This document shows, in pieces, positions 7,137 through 9,170 of a stretch of 9,170 nucleotides of DNA (its first letter is position 1; each line of letters starts with the position of its first letter). The translations under genes were made by a program, and so were the position numbers. Where the stretch lies: assembly GCA_003513015.1 (NCBI GenBank), contig DOTA01000405.1:1-9170 (forward strand). Direction: 5' to 3'. The notes below the pieces were generated by a model. It worked only from the letters and a program-made list of their open reading frames with translations. It was not told the origin of the DNA and did no database searches. The DNA is from Chloroflexota bacterium. Lineage in GTDB: Bacteria; Chloroflexota; Anaerolineae; Anaerolineales; UBA11858.

Positions 7137-7179
7137 GAAAACAAAAGACCCCGGAATGCTGCCGGGGTCTTTTGTTTTC
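7137..7179. terminator. Strong bidirectional rho-independent terminator
   Basis: An uninterrupted 18-bp inverted repeat (7137-7154 and 7162-7179) around a 7-nt loop (AATGCTG). The GC core ACCCCGG/CCGGGGT is flanked by A-rich and T-rich arms. In either direction the transcript forms a GC stem followed by a U-rich run (TCTTTTGTTTT), so it can end both the permease operon (15 bp after its stop) and the convergent transpeptidase gene (77 bp after its stop). Confidence 0.93.
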
Positions 7180-7256
7180 CTGGTACTGGATTTGTAAGTG
7201 ATGAAGAAAAAATGCTGTCACCACGCTTGGTTTACCATAGTTACGGGTGAAAATTC

Positions 7257-8432
7257 CTAGGCTCCCCCCTCGCCATAGGCCTCTGAGTCCGTGGGGGTTT
7301 TGCCGGAGGGATCCCAAACGTAAACGAAATCGCCTTCTTTGGCCCAATCGAAGAGCCAACGGGCATCGCCAATCGACATGTTGACACAGCCATGCGATTG
7401 GGGAAATCCCAGGTTGGCGCGCCAATAAGCGCCGTGCAGGGCGCGGGCGTTATCGAAATACATCGTCCAGGGCACATCTTCGAGGTAGTAGGCATCCGAG
7501 CCATCCGATTCGAAGGAACCGCGCATGGGGGTGGAATCTAGTTTTTGATAAATTGGGAACAGACCGGGGCGCGTATAAAGGGGTTCCAACCCGGTGGCGA
7601 CTAGGGTTGCGAATACCAGTTGGTAGTTATCATAAACGGCGATGGTCTGTTCGTAGAGGTTGATTTCAATCCAGCGGTTGCCGGTGACACCTTCGGGCGG
7701 GGTGGTATTGGGGATGACGCGCGCAATAACTTTATCGGGCACCCACTCATCCGGGGAGAGTTGGTACCATTCCATGCCATTGGCTTCGGCGGTGCCATAC
7801 ACCCATACCAGATCATGATTTTGCAAGATGTGCCCGGTGTAATCTTCGGTGTCGTAGCCCGGGGTGCGCTTGGTTTCCACAACCCCATTCGGGCTGAGAT
7901 AAGTCAGCACCCAGCCAACCGTGTTCTGCGGTGTTGCGGAGAATTGGATCCCTTGGAAGACCGGAGCCGTCACGCGGGAAACATCATTGGCGGTCATCCA
8001 TTCGCCGGGCGCAACCATGTAGACGCGTTTTTCATTCTCCACCGCGGAATCCGTGTACGAGATATACACAAACGATCCGCTTACGCGCCGGATGGCTTTG
8101 TTTTTATTGTTTTGGATAGCATCTTCCACCGAGCCGTAAACTGGTGCATTATCGGTGCGCACATAACCATACTGATAATCCACATAGGTCAGATCAAAAT
8201 CAGGTTTTACCGCTGGGATGGGTGGCTGTGGCAAACTGATGCCATTTTCGGCCATTTCAGCCTGATAGGCCGATGGCCCGCTGGGGATGCAATCGGTAGC
8301 GGTGAAAGTGTAGTTGCCGGGCAGGCAAAGCACCTTCGCCTCTCCGCCGGGCGTATCAGCAGCCTGCGCTGCGCTAGGCGAGAAGAGCCATAAGGCCGAG
8401 AGCACTAGCAAGATCGAAAAAAGTCGTTTCAT
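7257..8432 (-). CDS. Secreted L,D-transpeptidase (YkuD domain)
   Basis: Cell-wall enzyme, 391 residues, predicted to make 3-3 peptidoglycan cross-links or attach proteins outside the membrane. It has a Sec signal peptide (MKRLF, hydrophobic core, AQA|AD cut after residue 24). A middle region of about residues 80-245 looks like two SH3/GW-type modules (YGYVRTDNAPVYG; GWVLTYLSPNG; WVPDKVIARV). The YkuD domain spans about 251-377, with H333 and the catalytic SHGCVN motif (346-351, Cys349). Two cysteines (36 and 48) near the mature N-terminus might pair. The open frame extends upstream to 8540, but those 36 codons read through an interspersed repeat (LRQAQDD) and do not look like protein, so I start at 8432, where the signal peptide begins. 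A GAAAGGA lies about 14 nt upstream, rather far. It is convergent with the transporter operon and unrelated to it in function. Confidence 0.9.
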   Translation of the reverse strand: MKRLFSILLVLSALWLFSPSAAQAADTPGGEAKVLCLPGNYTFTATDCIPSGPSAYQAEMAENGISLPQPPIPAVKPDFDLTYVDYQYGYVRTDNAPVYGSVEDAIQNNKNKAIRRVSGSFVYISYTDSAVENEKRVYMVAPGEWMTANDVSRVTAPVFQGIQFSATPQNTVGWVLTYLSPNGVVETKRTPGYDTEDYTGHILQNHDLVWVYGTAEANGMEWYQLSPDEWVPDKVIARVIPNTTPPEGVTGNRWIEINLYEQTIAVYDNYQLVFATLVATGLEPLYTRPGLFPIYQKLDSTPMRGSFESDGSDAYYLEDVPWTMYFDNARALHGAYWRANLGFPQSHGCVNMSIGDARWLFDWAKEGDFVYVWDPSGKTPTDSEAYGEGGA

Positions 8433-8510
8433 AAAGATGGTTGCAATCCTTTCAGAAACTACAACGCAAAATCTCAACAAAAGGTTTCTGTTTGTAACGT
8501 TATTGGAAAT

Positions 8511-8580
8511 ATCATCCTGAGCTTGTCGAAGGATACACACTTCAACTACCCAAGCATAGCTTGGTCACTCAGGGTCCTTT
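8511..8580. repeat. Interspersed palindromic repeat of the CCTGAGCTTGTCGAAGG type with nested hairpin
   Basis: CCTGAGCTTGTCGAAGG (8516-8532) is a sequence I recognise as a short repeat scattered through many bacterial genomes; read on the minus strand it gives the familiar spurious peptide LRQAQDD. It lies upstream of the transpeptidase gene. Outer arms CCTGAG (8516-8521) and CTCAGG (8568-8573) are inverted, and between them is a perfect hairpin CCAAGC-ATA-GCTTGG (8550-8564). Only one copy is in the window, so its boundaries are estimates. Confidence 0.6.
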
Positions 8581-8613
8581 CAAATATTCCGGATAAAGTT
8601 TAATTCTGGAGCG

Positions 8614-8619
8614 ATTATA
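8614..8619 (-). promoter_or_regulatory. Candidate extended -10 promoter of the L,D-transpeptidase
   Basis: The minus strand reads TGATATAAT, a perfect TATAAT with the TGn extension. No clear -35 is seen at 17-18 bp. Transcription would start near 8607, giving a leader of about 175 nt that contains the whole palindromic repeat. I found no better promoter closer to the gene. Confidence 0.35.
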
Positions 8620-8661
8620 TCAAGTTTAGTTGAGATCAGAATGAGATTTTTGATCGCGCGG

Positions 8662-8667
8662 TATAAT
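8662..8667 (+). promoter_or_regulatory. -10 box of menA, placed for a leaderless transcript
   Basis: A perfect TATAAT ends 7 nt before the A of the menA ATG. A start at the usual distance falls on or within a base or two of the start codon. No Shine-Dalgarno sequence separates them and no convincing -35 lies at 16-18 bp. Confidence 0.55.
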
Positions 8668-8674
8668 GCCCGGC

Positions 8675-9170
8675 ATGCCTGAAAACTCTCCTACCCGCGC
8701 GCAAACCTGGTTGCTCGCCAGTCGCCCCAAAACCCTTCCGGCTGCGGCGGCTCCCGTGATCGTTGGTTCGGCGCTGGCTTATTTCGATGGCAGTTTCCAT
8801 CTCGGTCCGGCGTTGGCCTGCTTGCTGGCGGCGCTTTTGTTGCAAATCGGCTCGAATCTGGCGAATGATGTTTTCGATTATGAAAAAGGTGCAGATCAGG
8901 GGGAACGCCACGGCCCGTTGCGCGTTACCCAGGCTGGCTTACTGACTCCGGGACAGGTTAAGCGCGGAATGTTGCTGGTCTTTGGGATTTCTGCTCTTTT
9001 GGGTTTATACCTGACTTTTGTGGGTAGCTGGCCAATTCTGGCCCTGGGGTTGGCAGCCATTCTCTCAGCAGTTGCCTACACCGGAGGCCCGTTCCCGTTA
9101 GGATACCACGGTCTGGGGGATCTTTTCGTCTTCATCTTCTTTGGGTTGGCTGCCGTGGCGGGAACCTATT
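8675..9170 (+). CDS. menA: 1,4-dihydroxy-2-naphthoate polyprenyltransferase, MenA-like (partial, C-terminus outside window)
   Basis: UbiA-superfamily integral membrane enzyme that attaches the polyprenyl tail to 1,4-dihydroxy-2-naphthoate in menaquinone synthesis. The first 165 codons are present, just over half the usual length of about 300. Seen are an N-terminal SRPKTLPAAAAPVIVGSA (16-33), the prenyl-diphosphate/Mg-binding motif NLANDVFDYEKGAD (61-74, with N64, D65, D68) and the MenA-typical AYTGGPFPLGYHGLGDLFVF (134-153). Hydrophobic helices alternate as expected. ATG at 8675 is the only start that gives the full N-terminus; there is no ribosome-binding site before it, and a TATAAT 7 nt upstream suggests a leaderless message. 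It is divergent from the L,D-transpeptidase gene. Presence of menA indicates a menaquinone-using respiratory chain. Other UbiA members are less likely given the TGGPFPLGYxGLGD motif. Confidence 0.88.
   Translation, partial: MPENSPTRAQTWLLASRPKTLPAAAAPVIVGSALAYFDGSFHLGPALACLLAALLLQIGSNLANDVFDYEKGADQGERHGPLRVTQAGLLTPGQVKRGMLLVFGISALLGLYLTFVGSWPILALGLAAILSAVAYTGGPFPLGYHGLGDLFVFIFFGLAAVAGTY

Noticed and set aside
7620..8393. Plus-strand open frame of 257 codons opposite the L,D-transpeptidase
   Set aside because: It is antisense to a gene with a signal peptide and an intact catalytic SHGCVN motif, has no ribosome-binding site and resembles no family I know.
1..9170. CRISPR arrays, tRNA or rRNA genes, insertion sequences, phage or toxin-antitoxin genes
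   Set aside because: None seen: no regularly spaced direct repeats, no transposase or integrase motifs and no recognisable RNA genes on either strand by eye.

Overview
The window reads as an ordinary bacterial chromosome, most likely from Chloroflexota (Anaerolineae-like). That guess rests on gene content (a fused alpha/beta 2-oxoacid dehydrogenase E1, a XylFGH-type sugar ABC transporter whose binding protein is a lipoprotein, a MenA-type prenyltransferase) and on general similarity; no marker gene fixes the taxon. Promoters look like standard sigma-70 boxes.

Layout. Positions 1-1505 (minus strand) hold the first ~501 codons of a thiamine-diphosphate E1 dehydrogenase that runs off the left edge. 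Upstream of it, on the same strand, is a XylR-like ROK repressor (1587-2843). A 304-bp AT-rich divergent regulatory region (2844-3147) follows. Then comes a plus-strand sugar transporter operon: binding lipoprotein (3148-4251), double-domain ATPase (4360-5886) and permease (5949-7121), closed by a strong symmetric terminator at 7137-7179. A convergent minus-strand secreted L,D-transpeptidase (7257-8432) shares that terminator. Its 5' region carries a 'CCTGAGCTTGTCGAAGG'-type interspersed repeat. Divergent from it, menA starts at 8675 and runs off the right edge.

How the genes work together. The repressor and the transporter face away from each other. Each has a near-consensus sigma-70 promoter with a 17-bp spacer. 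Exactly 5 bp downstream of each -10 box lies a 21-bp inverted repeat of the same design: TTAGTT-N9-AACTAA on the repressor side and TTAGTA-N9-TACTAA on the transporter side. This mirror-image arrangement is the most informative non-coding signal in the window. It predicts that the ROK protein represses itself and the transporter by covering both transcription starts, with a pentose such as xylose as the likely inducer. A hairpin between the binding-protein and ATPase genes probably sets a high binding-protein to ATPase ratio.

No undescribed system, mobile element, CRISPR array or RNA gene was found. The points worth a second look are the paired operators, a probable leaderless menA mRNA, an Asp in place of the usual catalytic Glu in the second ATPase domain, an orphan ribosome-binding-like sequence in the transporter leader, and a repeat that creates a false N-terminus on the transpeptidase.
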